Part shown: positions 1 to 11,489 of the stretch, piece after piece
How positions within the stretch are numbered: the stretch's first letter is position 1
Layout of the letters: every line of letters starts with the position of its first letter
Source: Dactylorhiza incarnata
Taxonomy: Eukaryota; Streptophyta; Magnoliopsida; Asparagales; Orchidaceae
Direction of reading: 5' to 3'
Assembly: GCA_033032865.1 (NCBI GenBank)
Contig: JAWHQI010000273.1
Location: forward strand, 62,001-126,000
Length of the DNA stretch: 64,000 nucleotides
The notes under the pieces: model-generated
Told to the model about the DNA's origin: nothing
Seen by the model: the letters and a program-made list of their open reading frames with translations, nothing else
The model's database searches: none
Program-made: the position numbers and the translations under genes

Positions 1-1099
1 TTTTTTTCTTTAGTGTATCCCACAGAAGGTAAACCTTTAACAGAACAAGAATTAATAAGTTCTATGTATTATCTTGATGATGCTGAACGTAGAGGGGACA
101 TTGGAGATGATGATAAGAAAACTGCTATAATCACATCTTTAACTCCACAATCAGGGCCAATGCGGTCTAGCAAGAGAAAAGAGATGGAGAGGAAGAGGGA
201 GAAAGGTTTTCTTGCCTCGAATCGATCGGCGACACCGCCGAACGATTGAAAGCTCGACTAGGGCCGACTGCTAGCTCAGCCCCGGCGACGAAGACAGTGC
301 CCGGCAGCCTCCAAAACGCCTCCTCCGGCGATCCCAACACCGAAACCCTAAATCGCCTTCCTCGTCGCGCTCGGCAGCAAAGGATATGGGGGGGGAGAAG
401 TATGAGGCAGCAATACCTATTTTTATATATATACATATATATATTTATATATATTTACATATACATATTTCTTTTATATATATATACATATATTTCTTTA
501 TAAATGATAAAATTGCCTATACGCACACATACGTGATACCCTAGCACGACACCGACGAGAAAAGGAGAGAAGTGAAAAGAGTCGATGATATCTGGTAGGT
601 TTAGAGGCGACATTAAACAAAATCCACCGCCTAATATCATGCCAACTACAGCCTATTGGGCTCAACATAAGCCCACATTTCAGTTCACATATCAGCCAAC
701 ACAAGCCTCTAATAGCACCCCATTTCAGGTATAAGGAAACCCTCGTTAGCACACCACATTAATAGCACACTAATTTCATTCCAATATCCGCTATTAATAT
801 ATCAATGACCGCTACTAATATCAGTTATTAGCACACCGTTATACCCATCAAACCAGTCCAAAATGTGAGCAATATTTTCATATTTTAATACGAAGCAAAG
901 AACTCGAACTCAAAATATGTTGCGATTGAAACTGTCAACACTGATTTATTTTCTCCTGTTTCCTTCAACTTCGTCGAACTGAAGTCAATACTTTCGTCGA
1001 ACGCCGAGTACTTCCTCGAACTCAATCCTCCTTTGCCCAAAACCGACCCAAGGCGAGTCAAAACGTCTCCGAGGGGTCTAGCGCGAATTGGGTTGTTAC
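1..1099. other. Unassigned AT-rich edge, probably LTR-derived on the right
   Basis: No gene is recognised. A 78-codon open frame at 13-249 starts with an acidic stretch, then runs into low-complexity basic sequence, and matches no family I know. Bases 230-400 are GC-rich and contain AAACCCTAA, which is common in plant leaders and LTRs. The right end reads gttgttaca at 1099. On the minus strand this gives TGTAACAACCC directly after a GGGGACGAAATT motif (1115-1130). That arrangement is typical of the junction between the end of pol and the 3' LTR in plant Ty3/gypsy chromoviruses. The LTR assignment is an inference. Confidence 0.35.
416..497. repeat. TA-rich microsatellite
   Basis: An imperfect run of ta/tata units with interspersed ac and tt. 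It explains the short open frames predicted on both strands here, which are not genes. Confidence 0.85.
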
Positions 1100-1702
1100 A
1101 AATCCAATAAACGAAGAAACAATTTCGTCCCCGAAATTTAAGTTGGGGTTACGAGGGTCTTCCGGATGGGATTGAAACATACTCACCGTATGCAGTTACG
1201 GACGATTCACCCTTAACAATATCAAGCTCATTTATACATTATGTCTAGATTGTGTGAGCGCTCTTGTCTTGTACAATCATACGAATTAATCGTGACTCAC
1301 ACTATTTCAACAATGGCTAATAGAAACTACACATAGCAGACCCAAACATAAAACCTTATAGGATGGGTATATAGCAAGCTCTAAATCGAGATTATACAAA
1401 CCAACCCAAAGTAATAAAAATCCAAGCATAGCAGCAGGAAATTTAATTGCATACTCCTTATATATTGACTGTTTGGGTTGTGCACTAGGAGATTATATAT
1501 AGTATTCTCCTTATATTTTGGTTGTTTGGTTATGCTCCAGGAAATTGATCCATAGTAATTTCTTTATAGTAGTTGATTTTGTTTATTAGCCCCAGGAAAT
1601 TTCATTCATTATAAATTTCATCAAATTCGGGCTGGTGGCTGATTTTGTTTATAAATTCTTTATAGTAGCTGATTTTGTTTATTAGCTCCCTCTGATACCA
1701 GT
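1100..1702 (-). other. Shrunken internal region of a minus-strand gypsy element
   Basis: The left end carries the chromovirus-like GGGGACGAAATT motif on the minus strand. The right end carries a primer-binding site at 1691-1700. Only about 600 bp lies between these two marks, so gag and pol are missing. The stretch 1440-1690 has partly repeated short units (for example gattttgtttatta, twice). I read it as the remains of an internally deleted Ty3/gypsy element, but the two ends could come from different elements. Confidence 0.35.
1691..1700 (-). promoter_or_regulatory. Primer-binding site, tRNA-Met type
   Basis: The minus strand reads TGGTATCAGA, complementary to the 3' end of plant initiator tRNA-Met. 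It starts two bases from the LTR-1 boundary, which marks LTR-1 as a 5' LTR on the minus strand. Confidence 0.75.
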
Positions 1703-4700
1703 TGTAAGATCCCTCTCCCGCACCAGGAGAGTTCCCGGATCTTATGCCCAGAACCGCCGCCTTACGGTGATGCTAACACACGAGTTAGCCGTTTCCGCAA
1801 GACGTCGATCCTGCCGGCAAGAACGGTCAACTAGGCCAACAAGAATAAGAAGAAAATAAGTAAACAAGTCCACAATCACACGCATCTGTATATATACATC
1901 CAAATATAAATTGTCCATCAATGAGTACAATAAATGAAAGAGTAAAAGGGCTTATGCCCGGTACATATCCAAAGTAGAACAAAATCTCACTCTCTCACTC
2001 TACATCTATGCGGAAGCTAAACAAACTCTCAAATCTTCAAACACCTGTCTTGTGGCAGAAGTACTGCGCGACTTCTGCTCTCCAGATCCTGCCATCATGT
2101 CCTGACTGGTCGTGCGGCTGCTCCAGCTCCTCAAACTCCTACGGTCACAACCGACCGTTAGTCATAAAGACTAAGCCGATTTTGTCTCCGCCTCCCCCCG
2201 CGACTCCTAGGCACCGAGCGGGAGGAAGAAGCGGAGGACAACAAAGTGGAGTAAACAAAAGCAGGTGACAGGGAAAACTAAGCTAGCAGTGTATATATAG
2301 GCAAGCACTACTCTAGCAGTATAAACAAGTAAGAGAGCAGTAAAGAGCAGTAAAAGAAGTAAATCGTAAAGCAATGCGCCAAGTACAACAAGTAAACAAA
2401 TAATTCTACACTACCATCACATGAGTACCTTAACTTATATGAATGCCCATACAAACTTATAAGTTAAGGTTTCCAGAAATATAACTTATCATATAAAAGA
2501 GCCCATACTAATTTATATGATAAGGGTCTGCAATTATGTTCTAGGTTTACGTATGATATAATATGCATGCTATGATATGATTCATACAAGTGCAACTCAC
2601 CCACACGACTCTGTGATCACAGACCTTTAGTTCCCACTTTTCGGAGTTAGCTAAACTCTCTGGTACCGCCGTTGTGGCTACGGTAGCGGTGGAGCGGGCG
2701 TCTCCACCCCTAGGCGGGTATACACACTACCAGGCCTAGACCTCCCATACGCCTCTGTACACGTCATAGGTGCACTCTAGAGTCTTGCGTACTCTTTGCT
2801 GGAACCTACCAGTCTTAAAGGCCGGGTGTGCGTCCTGTTGGGGATCGTCCTCCAGACCGCAGTATAAACAACCTACTGGCCCCTCAACCTCACACCCGCC
2901 TAAGTCAACGTACTGCCGTCGGTGTGACGACCGGACCGTACCGAAGACCCACCACTAAATGTTTTTATGCACATATAATTTGTCACCACCCGAGCCTCTA
3001 GCTCGGAGGACAATCCCGTCCTGATATACAATCTCTCATCCCCAACTCGGGATGTGGTCTACCATGTCATTTAACCACCTAATTAGACTACTCTAGTCTA
3101 GTTATTGTTATACTTGGAAGTTTAGGGTGAATCCTGGACTTCCCTAGGGCTACCCGGTGAAGGGTTCGCAAGGTACTAGGGTATGTGATGGGATAATGCC
3201 CAACCCCTTTCCAGGACAATTAATATTATTGGTGACTATCCCAACCTAAAGTTCCACCCTCTTAATACTCTTTATGATTTAAGTGTTTTCATGATTTATG
3301 TTTCTCCCATTTCTAAGCAACCATTCTCTAAAATGGTGCTCAACTCTTAAGAATCTTCATCTTCTAAGTGGTCTATACTCATCTCTTGTTATAATCCAAT
3401 TCTCACTGATTTCATATGTGATTTTATTGACCTAATCATCATAATGAGTTTTCACTATCCGCAGACCACGACATATAACTAACTTAGATTCCTATGATGG
3501 AACCTTGGTCAAATTGCTTCCAAATGACTTCCAATTTTTATCATAGATTCATAATGGATGTAATAAGGAATGGTCAGAATCCAAGCATGTTTCATATAAT
3601 TTTGACCTCTATAAAAATTCATTAATTAATAATCTGAATCTCAAATATGAAGGAGGTATCATGCTAGTGAATTCAAACTTGTTAAATATCCTTCCAGAGG
3701 TGAAATGTGACATGATAACAAGATTTCCAATGTTTCATATTTTTCCAGCAATTATATAACCATGATTCCTAATTTTCAATAAATGAATGAAAATATAATT
3801 TTACACATCAAATACAATATTTTGACTTCCTAAATTTCTGGAAAAATTATGGTAGCATCAAATTGACATAAAAACACTATTTCCAGAAGATCACAATTTT
3901 CCAACCATTTTAAATCCACAATTTCTATTTATCTTTAAAGGGGTGATAAGAAGACTTTACACTACAAGTACTGAAATTTGAATTCCTAAAATTCTGGGAA
4001 ACTTACAGTAGCATCATATTGACATAAAAACACTATTTCCAGAAGATCACAATTTTCCAACCATTTTAAACCCACAATTTCTATTTATCTTTAAAGGGGT
4101 GATAAGATGACTTTACACTACAAGTATTCAAAATTTGACTTCCTAAAATTCTGGGAAAATTACAGTAGCATCATATTGACATAAAAACACTATTTCCAGA
4201 AGATCACAATTTTCCAACCATTTTAAACCCACAATTTCTATTTATCTTTAAAGGGGTGATAAAATGTCTTTACACTACAAGTACTGGAATATGACTTCCT
4301 AAAATTCTGGGAAAATTACAGTAGCATCATATTGACATAAAAACACTCTTTCCAGAAGATCACAATTTTCCAACCATTTTAAACCCACAATTTCTATTTA
4401 TCTTTAAAGGGGTGATAAAATGACTTTACACTACAAGTACTAAAATTTGAATTCCTAAAATTCTGGGAAAATTACAGTGGCACTATAATGATATGAAATC
4501 ACTAATACCAGAATATCACAATTTTCCAATAAGTTTAAACCCATAATTTTTATTTATCATAAAAGGGGTGACAAAATGAATAAAGGGTATTTCAACATGA
4601 ATAATGTCTCTAAAAATTCTATCAAAAATCCCAGAGATTTATAATTGTATTCCTAACTATATTCCATAGTTTCATAATTATCTCATGCATATAATTCAGT

Positions 4701-5985
4701 GAAACCCTAGTATTCAAATTTTTGACCTAAGGGTATTTTTGTCATTTACTAAATGTAAAGCCTCTGAAATTTTCTACAAAAAAAATCATAGGTCTTGCAT
4801 GCTATATAAATAAATTCTCCAGAGCCTTATAATTTTCTACATGGTGTTTGTCATGAAAATCTCATGAATACTCATATGTGGCTTAATCCACATTAGTTCA
4901 AAATGTGGGGTTTTTGCTCCCAAAAACCCCAATATTCTTTAAGGTGGTATGTTTTGATATAAGGAAGGTTCCACCAAAGTCTCAGAGGCTAACTCCTAGA
5001 CATTTGGGCTAAATACACAAAAATATCATTTTTGCTATTGGCACATCATTGTGCTTTAGGATAGAGACATGCAAGTGGAAAATACCCTACATGCAGAGAT
5101 CCATTTGGCCTCAAATTTTAACCATAGTTTACTATTGTCTAAATGAAGGTGACACCCAAGTTTGGGGTCATTTGGAGTTATATAACTCTAAATATTTTAT
5201 TTATTTAATTTTTCTAAGTTTTGAACAAAACTATAGAAAAATTATCTCCTAAAAACCTGATATTTAAACCTAAGCTAGGTATAGGGCTCATGCATGCATG
5301 GCCAAAATAGCAAGTCCATCAGATCTACCATTTGGGAGATATACACATTTTAATATCTGGATTCTATTTTGACCAGTCTCACTAAAGTGAGTGCTGGGGG
5401 TTCTACAGTGCTCCAAATGAGCTGATTCAAATTTCTAATTAAAGTAGACATCTAGATCTACAACAGTTAGCTCTGGTCACTTTTCATGAAATGGCTTCTA
5501 AGGGCCTCAAATAATTTGTACAAGATACTGAAATAAATGTGACAGAATTAATAAAACTATATAACATTCCATTAATAACACTATTCATCATCTTCCTCTT
5601 AACAACCCGAAAATGGCAGTTGCAGGGCTGATTTCGACAGCGATTTCCCGGCTACTTGGTCACCTCCTCTGCCTTAAACCACCACCACCTCCATCGTGGA
5701 TGTGGGAGCTATGGATTCCTGGCGAAACCGCCGCCGGAGGCGGCTCGTACGGCAATTTTGAGCATGGCCTAAAACACCATTAAATTCCGAAAATTTCCAT
5801 TTTTCTCACCATGGATCGGGCTCATTTGAGCCCTATGTCTCTCCTAATGGATCTAGGATGCTAGCACAAGGGGAGAGGAGGAGAACCTTATGGGGAAATA
5901 GTTGCTTAAGGCTTAAAATTTGATGTCCCTAATTCTCCTACCAAGTGATATTATTAACTCCTATCCTCCAGGATTGCACTTTTTT
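1703..5985 (-). mobile_element. LTR-1: long Ty3/gypsy LTR, right end uncertain
   Basis: The left end (tgtaagatcc) lies two bases from a tRNA-Met primer site, so on the minus strand the LTR ends in GGATCTTACA. The first about 120 bases align in sense with the start of LTR-2, and in reverse complement with the end of LTR-3 (shared cttatgcccaga and gccgcctt blocks). The stretch 3110-3260 matches 14310-14390 of LTR-2, and in reverse complement 61100-61260 of LTR-3. A 156-bp tandem array sits in the middle. The right end cannot be fixed because the 5S palindrome begins at 5986. I see no gene in it; the short open frames are chance. Confidence 0.65.
3830..4605. repeat. Tandem array, five copies of about 156 bp
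   Basis: Unit starts are at 3830, 3986, 4143, 4300 and 4455, marked by ctaaa followed by ttctgg. The inner copies differ at only a few bases and the fifth decays from about 4490. The array lies inside LTR-1. Confidence 0.92.
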
Positions 5986-6196
5986 TAACGATCCAGGCCC
6001 GCCAACACGGGACCCAGCTGGACCGCCAGCACCCTACCAGCCCAGGCCCGCCAACACGGGACCCAGCTAGCACCGGAAGGGTTTAGCCTAACCAGATGGT
6101 CTGCAGACCATGCACCCAACCCCTCTCTGTCCCACCACATGGCACAGCGGGTTGTTGGAGACCGCAGTCCCCCTTTGATGAGAATTGAGCCAGTTA

Positions 6197-6274
6197 AGCG
6201 GCAGCGCATGGACTTCCCAGGAGGTCACCCACCCCAGAACTACTCCATCCCGAGCACGCTTAACTATGGAGTAC
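6197..6274 (-). pseudogene. 5S rRNA-derived fragment, left arm
   Basis: Mirror copy of the fragment at 6329-6406. It covers roughly the last two thirds of a plant 5S gene, including box A (gttaagcgtgct) and box C (ggtgacctcctgggaa). The 5' end of 5S and a T-run terminator are missing, so it is not a working 5S gene. It carries one difference in box C: gggtggg here against gatgggtg in the right arm. Confidence 0.7.
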
Positions 6275-6328
6275 TTTCACTTCTCATCACCAATTGAGCT
6301 GCAGCTCAATTGGTGATGAGAAGTGAAA

Positions 6329-6406
6329 GTACTCCATAGTTAAGCGTGCTCGGGATGGAGTAGTTCTGGGATGGGTGACCTCCTGGGAAGTCCACGCGCT
6401 GCCGCT
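6329..6406 (+). pseudogene. 5S rRNA-derived fragment, right arm
   Basis: Reads actccatagttaagcgtgct and continues through gatgggtgacctcctgggaa, the internal RNA polymerase III promoter part of plant 5S rRNA. The first 40 or so bases of 5S are absent and replaced by the palindrome centre. In Cassandra elements this segment is carried inside the LTR, and I infer the same origin here. Confidence 0.75.
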
Positions 6407-6726
6407 TAACTGGCTCAATTCTCATCAAAGGGGGACTGCGGTCTCCAACAACCCGTTGTGCCATGTGGTGGGACAGAGAGGGGTTTGGTGCATGGTCTGC
6501 AGACCATCTGGTTAGGCTAAACCCTTCCGGTGCCAACTGGGTCCCGTGTTGGCGGGACTGGGCTGTGAGGGTGCTGGCGGTCCAGCTGGGTCCCATGTTG
6601 GCGGGCCTGGATCGTTACAGTCGTTGCCTCAGGTTCAAATCCTTCTGCGTATCGATATGTTTCAGATTTTTGTGATATGAAAATTCTTGCAGTGAATGTC
6701 GTACAAGTAATGCATCCATATATTCA

Positions 6727-7189
6727 GGGCGAATATCACTGCTCTGAGCTCCAAGTTGTGCACTGGGTAATTCTACTTGTGCTTCTTCAACCGCATCGAA
6801 GCATAAGCGATCACATGGCTATGTTGCATCAACATAGTGCCCATCCCTTCGTACGATGTATCTGTATATATTTGAAATCCCTCCTTCCCTGATGGAAGGG
6901 CAATGATCGATGTTGAGGTGAGGTGATCCTTCATCTCCTGAAATGAAGCTTCGCACTTGGGCGACCAATCAAAGGGCACGCCTTTCTTGGTCAATGTTGT
7001 GAGGGGAAGCGCGATCTTCGAAAATCCTTCTGCAAACTTGTGGTAGTATCCGTTAAGTCCAAGGAAATTGCGTACATCCATTGCTGACATCAAAAGCATC
7101 CATTCTTTAATTGCTTGCACCTTGGAATGGTCCACGACTAACCAAGCCACACTAAGGATATGGCCTAAGTAGGCAACCTCCCTGAGCTA
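6727..7189 (-). pseudogene. Ty3/gypsy RT C-terminal / RNase H fragment (G2)
   Basis: Minus-strand frame 7150-6773 plus its extension on both sides. It begins LREVAYLGHILS at about 7189, passes through FLGLNGYYHKFAEGFSK, LTKKGVPFDWS and the RNase H start QIYTDTSYEGMGTMLMQ, and reaches YASMRLKKHK. After one in-frame stop it continues NYPVHNLELRAVIFAL to about 6727. These are the standard landmarks after the YxDD palm of a chromovirus-type polymerase. The catalytic palm lies upstream and is absent. The fragment is too decayed to be active. It is probably the continuation of the RT block at 10643-11084, displaced by the material at 7190-10642. Confidence 0.85.
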
Positions 7190-7486
7190 GAACATAACAC
7201 ATGTTTATACAAATGTATATTGCAAAAATATGTGTCCTAAACATTCATTACACATATACTCGCCATGTATACTTGTATGTATTGGAATTACTTATATGTA
7301 AGTGTATGTATAAAATATATATTTAAATATATAATTATAAATGTAAACATACACGTATAGCCAAATCTGTAATAAAAAAAATGTAACTCAACCTATAGTA
7401 AAATAACACATCTATATATATATACATGTATCAATATATATATAGGTAGATATGCAAATATATAAGTTTTTTTTAAACAAAATAAA

Positions 7487-7552
7487 AAGAAAAAGAGAGA
7501 GAGAGGTTTACCAGCCTTTGATAATAAAAAGAAATAGAGAAAGAGAGAGAGA
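7487..7552. repeat. GA-rich simple repeat
   Basis: Two purine blocks (agagagagag type) separated by a short unique stretch. Confidence 0.8.
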
Positions 7553-8404
7553 TTAATGGCCGGCCAAATTAAAGGGTTTGTTGGTTGTGCAGGAGGCGGA
7601 AATCACAACAATGGGGCGGAAGCAACAAAGCTGGGCGATCTCCACGAAGGGCTTCGATGCTCTTAACACAGGATCGGCCTCCCTCATCTCGGAGCTTCTT
7701 CCTCCTTCGCTACTCCCCTCTCTCCTTCGCCGCCCAGGGAGAACCTCCTCCTTGATCGGGCCTTCTTCCTTTTTCGCACCTCTCTTGGCAGAGGAAGAGG
7801 TCGGCTGCTGCACCTCTCGGCTAGGTCAAGGACCGACCTTTCCCTTTTTTTCTCTTCCTCTCACGGCACAGCAAAGATGGCTCGTGATTTGATCCCAGGA
7901 AGCCCGACCGACCAATCTTTATTTCTGTTTGGGTAAACTCTAACCAAGCTTTCTTTTATTATGTTCAATGATATTTGAATGCATGAGGGACATCTATGGG
8001 ATTGTTGGTGGTTCCGGTTGCTCAATCTCCATGTCTTAAGCCTTCTTAAAACAAAAATTTGAGAGCCGTGTGGTGATCCACTGAAAACTTGGCATGAATC
8101 CTTGGAAATTCATCTTAGCGGCGTCTTTGTCCCCAACTCACCAGAGCAAATAAACTTTGCCAAACGAAGCCTTAATACATGATTTCATTCACACAAAGAA
8201 AGGCTCGGGTGGTTTCTATAACCTTCAATATAGAGATAGAACTCTCAATTGTAGACCCCCAGACGGATAGATATAGAAGGAGAGGGCTAATGTGAATGAA
8301 ATGATGCAAGAAAATCAATAGTTGCTTGGAACAAGGATAACTATTAATTTAACATATCAAAAAAAAAAAAGTTCAAGCTAGCCAAATGTTTCTTAAAATC
8401 ATTG

Positions 8405-8620
8405 CTAGTCTTTCTCACCTTTGGATACTGATTTCCAAATGCTTCTTAATTCAATTAAATCAGCGCTAGTCTTTCTTCTATGGAAAGATTGAGGGGCAGA
8501 ATGTACTCTATTGATTTCAGAACAATGAGAACCAATAGACAGTAGATGGAGAGCTTTGTTACTCAGTTTCACAATTCCTTCCCCATGTTCTGCCGTCAGT
8601 AAGAAGTTTGGAGCTCTCAT
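8405..8620 (-). other. Exon-like open frame, family not recognised
   Basis: A 71-codon minus-strand frame starting MRAPNFLLTAEHGEGIV. Its composition looks protein-like (mixed charge, few repeats), unlike the chance frames nearby. Near its 3' end the sequence CCAAAG/GTGAGA is a good 5' splice site. No domain is recognised. It could be an exon of a host gene fragment carried by a transposon, or chance. Confidence 0.25.
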
Positions 8621-9042
8621 TACACTTAAGAATGTTGTATTTTATAATTGCATGTGAATGCCTACACACATCGAGATATGCCATTTCATCTTTGGATCAA
8701 TAATTAGTAATGAGGCACTTGGAGTTGGGCTGATTTTAGGCTTGCACACACTTGGAAATCCATACTTGCGGTACTGCACTTGTTGGGGTTGGTTGGGACT
8801 TGCACAATACATAAAGAATACTTGAAAACCTCACTTATATACATGGGTTCATGGGTGTGCTGCATATACACCTCTAGTTTGGAAAGAAACGAGTGGCATA
8901 CATGTTGGGGGATGTTTTGGACTGCTATTAAATAAAACCTGCCCTCATACAAGGCTGCAGTCTATTGTTTTCAGTATTAGGCCTTTAGATAGTTGTTGTA
9001 GGTTCTCAAACCCTTCAACAATAATGTAGGTAATGTTTTTAC

Positions 9043-9136
9043 CTTTCCAGATTGTACTTGCACATAATTTTTGGAGTTCGTTTGATAGGTCAAATCCCTG
9101 TTTTATTGTTGCCAAATCTGCATTTCCTGCCTTCAT
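9043..9136 (-). other. Exon-like open frame, family not recognised
   Basis: The minus-strand frame encodes ADLATIKQGFDLSNELQK and ends at a plausible donor, TGGAAAG/GTAAAA. An open frame continues to 8945. It lies upstream, in reading direction, of the exon-like frame at 8405-8620, so the two could belong to one broken gene. I do not recognise the protein. Confidence 0.25.
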
Positions 9137-9329
9137 TTAGAAACAGCGGCATGCATATATTCGGTTGTTCAGGCCCTTGAGAGTGGTGTTCATCTCTTGG
9201 ACCCATAATGAAATTATGCTGGGCGTAGCTAATTTACCAGTGAATTTAATATTGACATCAAAGAGGCCATGAAGCTTATCTTGTCGAGCCTAGGAGGTGG
9301 TGGCAAGTCTCTTACATATTATACTCTTG

Positions 9330-9346
9330 CTCTCTCTCTCTCTCTC
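9330..9346. repeat. CT microsatellite
   Basis: About eight ct units. Confidence 0.85.
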
Positions 9347-10642
9347 GTAATGAATTACTTGATCATTGGCCGATGACTTATTGGAGGCTTCTGCTGATTT
9401 ATAAAAATGCACTAAATTCTAAATCCTGCATACGCTATAAGCTTGGAATAATGTCATTATAAGAGCATATTCGTTTCATGTTATTCACACGGAATATGAA
9501 TCATTGTTATGATAATAAAAATGTTGCCCCTTCGAGAAAATACATCCCTTCTGGGATAGTTGATGCCTTTGGAAAATTTAGGATGGCCTTCGAGTGTTAC
9601 TCTAAGGCAACCCGCATCGAGGACGGCCTGGTTCCTGGCAACCCGAGCGACAATCAAAGAACTACGTGGGTCTGAGTCCGTATGCAGGTTGATACGGAGT
9701 ACATAGGCGGTGGTCGTGGGAAGACTGCCACGACCCAATCACTTTACACATAACCTCCTTGTTGGTTATTTATGCCTTGACATCATACTTGAGTTACAAG
9801 TTAAGGATACGGATAGGCAATGGGATGGATCCAGGATGATAACTTCGGCTATGGCCATCGAGGTACCTTATGTTAAGACACAATTTAATTATTTATGTCT
9901 TGAGATTCATTGTGGTTTATTATTATGTGTTACATGTATCGCTGCAAATATTATACCCTTATTGGTAAATGCTAGTAGGCCCTACGAGATAACCTTTATT
10001 TAAGTTACAATTATCATCATGGGCAGTGCGGCCCCAACTTATGCATTGCAACTTCGTAGTGTTATATACAATTGATATCGAAGGACAATCAGTTAAGTAA
10101 CAGTCTTGTTATATGATTTAACCACTACGAACTTTCGTAAATGCTAACATCTCTTCAATTATAGTACACTGGATGGGAAAAAGCTAGATAGGCCCTTGTA
10201 ACCTTACTAAGCTTATTCTCCACTTATTACCATTTGGGAAATCGACCGGGTAGCAATATATAATATATACAACTTTACTCTCTGTTACACTAAATCGCTG
10301 CGCCTTAGCCTTATGAATTATGCTTCATCTGATATCTTAAATAATAGCTCGAGCCTATTAAACAATTATAGTCTACCACATGTTATGCTACGAAAATGGT
10401 TGTTTATATCCTATTAGCTAATTAGTCCTGGTAGATCGTACTACTAAACCACCACGCTTCTGGATTACAAGTAGAAATCGCTTAGCACCATCGTTAATAT
10501 ATGGCCTCGGGGTGAGCAATGAGAGGAGTGTTTGTGATGGTCATTCTTTTGATCTGACGTTAGTCATCTCGGAGTCATGTATTGGCGATGGTGTGCGGTA
10601 AGATCTCCCGATAAGGCCGAGTCCCGAAAGGGGGATCTTACA

Positions 10643-11084
10643 TGAGCTCCCGGTAATCGATGCACAATCAGATTGATCCATCATTCTTCTGAATAAATAG
10701 TGTTGGGGCTCCCCAAGGCGATGAACTGGGGCGGACGAACCCCAAATCCACTAACTCTTGCAACTGTGTACGGAACTCTGTAAGCTCCTTAGGTGACATC
10801 CTATACGGAGCCCGAGAAATGGACCTAGGTCCCAGTATCAACTTGATCTGAAAGTCCACTTCCCGATGCATGGGTAATTTGGGCAGCTTTTTCGGGAAAA
10901 CATCAGAAAAGTCTCGAACTATAGGTATGTCAGAAACACTGGCCACCATCTTCTTCATCTCGAAGAAAATCATATATAACTCATCTCCCTGTGTATGAGC
11001 CTTAACATCTTGAATGGAAGATAATAGGATGTGTGGGATGAGTTTAATACCTTCGATGAGTACTTCAGTATCGCCATGTCTCAA
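10643..11084 (-). pseudogene. Ty3/gypsy RT N-terminal fragment (G2)
   Basis: The minus-strand frame contains VRDFSDVFPKKLPKLPMHRE, then APYRMSPKELTEFRTQLQEL, GFVRPSSSPWGAPTLFIQK and NDGS. This is the linker after protease and the first fingers motifs of a chromovirus-type RT. After a one-base shift the sequence still encodes CIDYREL, where the block stops at 10643 against LTR-like sequence. The palm and its YxDD motif are not here. It is part of the same element as the protease and gag remains to its right. Confidence 0.85.
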
Positions 11085-11106
11085 GGTGATCCGCTTTGCT
11101 AAGCAA

Positions 11107-11400
11107 TCAATCCTCGCATGATTCCAGTAACCATGTCATGCCCAGAATAAGATCAAAATATGGCATCCTTAGTATTGTGGCTAGTGCAACGAATAGTTTT
11201 TTTGTTGATGGACACCTCCATGCTGCACTTTGTGGAGGACAATAACTCTGAGCCATCTGAAAGACGCACTCTCCTGGTGATTCACGTGAAGTGTTGCACG
11301 CCATCCAGATCCTCCATGAAGTCCTCCGAAACGAATGAATGAGAGGAACCCGTATCAAAGAGTGTGTGGGCGGGCTTACCGCTAATGATCACGGTACCTG
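11107..11400 (-). pseudogene. Ty3/gypsy protease fragment (G2)
   Basis: The minus strand at about 11400-11340 encodes VIISGKPAHTLF, then after a one-base shift DTGSSHSFV, the active-site motif of a retroviral-type aspartic protease. Further on it reads YFDLILGMTWL, the conserved LGMxWL motif near the C-terminus of gypsy proteases. At least one frameshift and a stop break it. Confidence 0.8.
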
Positions 11401-11489
11401 GGGTTTAATTTATGTGTACTTATATTTGGGGTTCTCTAAGTAAACAACTAAATACACCAAGGCATATTAATTATGAAAATATGAAAATG

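Larger units (their letters stand above)
5986..6617. repeat. 632-bp near-perfect palindrome from 5S-derived (Cassandra-like) sequence
   Basis: Two 316-bp arms meet head to head with no spacer; the centre is 6301/6302 inside ccaattgagctgcagctc. Positions x and 12603-x pair along the full length without a gap. I counted about six mismatches in the outer 90 bp and very few inside. Each arm holds the 3' half of a 5S rRNA gene next to the centre, then about 200 bp ending in cgtta(ca). 5S-derived sequence inside an LTR is the hallmark of Cassandra elements, a known family of terminal-repeat retrotransposons in miniature. The Cassandra assignment is inference: no internal domain or primer site is present. 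Confidence 0.75.
7190..10642. other. 3.4 kb of unknown origin splitting the G2 polymerase
   Basis: It lies exactly between two pieces of one RT reading frame. The left 300 bp are AT-rich (7200-7470). A GA-rich patch follows (7487-7552), then a GC-rich 340-bp patch (7560-7900) with only chance open frames. The right end reads gggggatcttaca, resembling the gypsy LTR ends seen elsewhere here, so at least the right side may be an LTR. Two exon-like minus-strand frames lie at 8405-9136 and are listed separately. In 9240-10500 I see nothing recognisable beyond a CT microsatellite at 9330-9346. Confidence 0.4.

Noticed and set aside
13..249. Possible host exon at the left edge
   Set aside because: The first 50 codons look protein-like but I know no family, and the remainder is low complexity; too weak to call.
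6197..6406. Functional 5S rRNA genes
   Set aside because: The 5' third is missing, there is no T-run terminator, and the copies are embedded in transposon-like flanks.
7578..7892. 104-codon frame with proline/leucine-rich sequence
   Set aside because: GC-rich patch open on both strands, no domain, no splice or promoter support.
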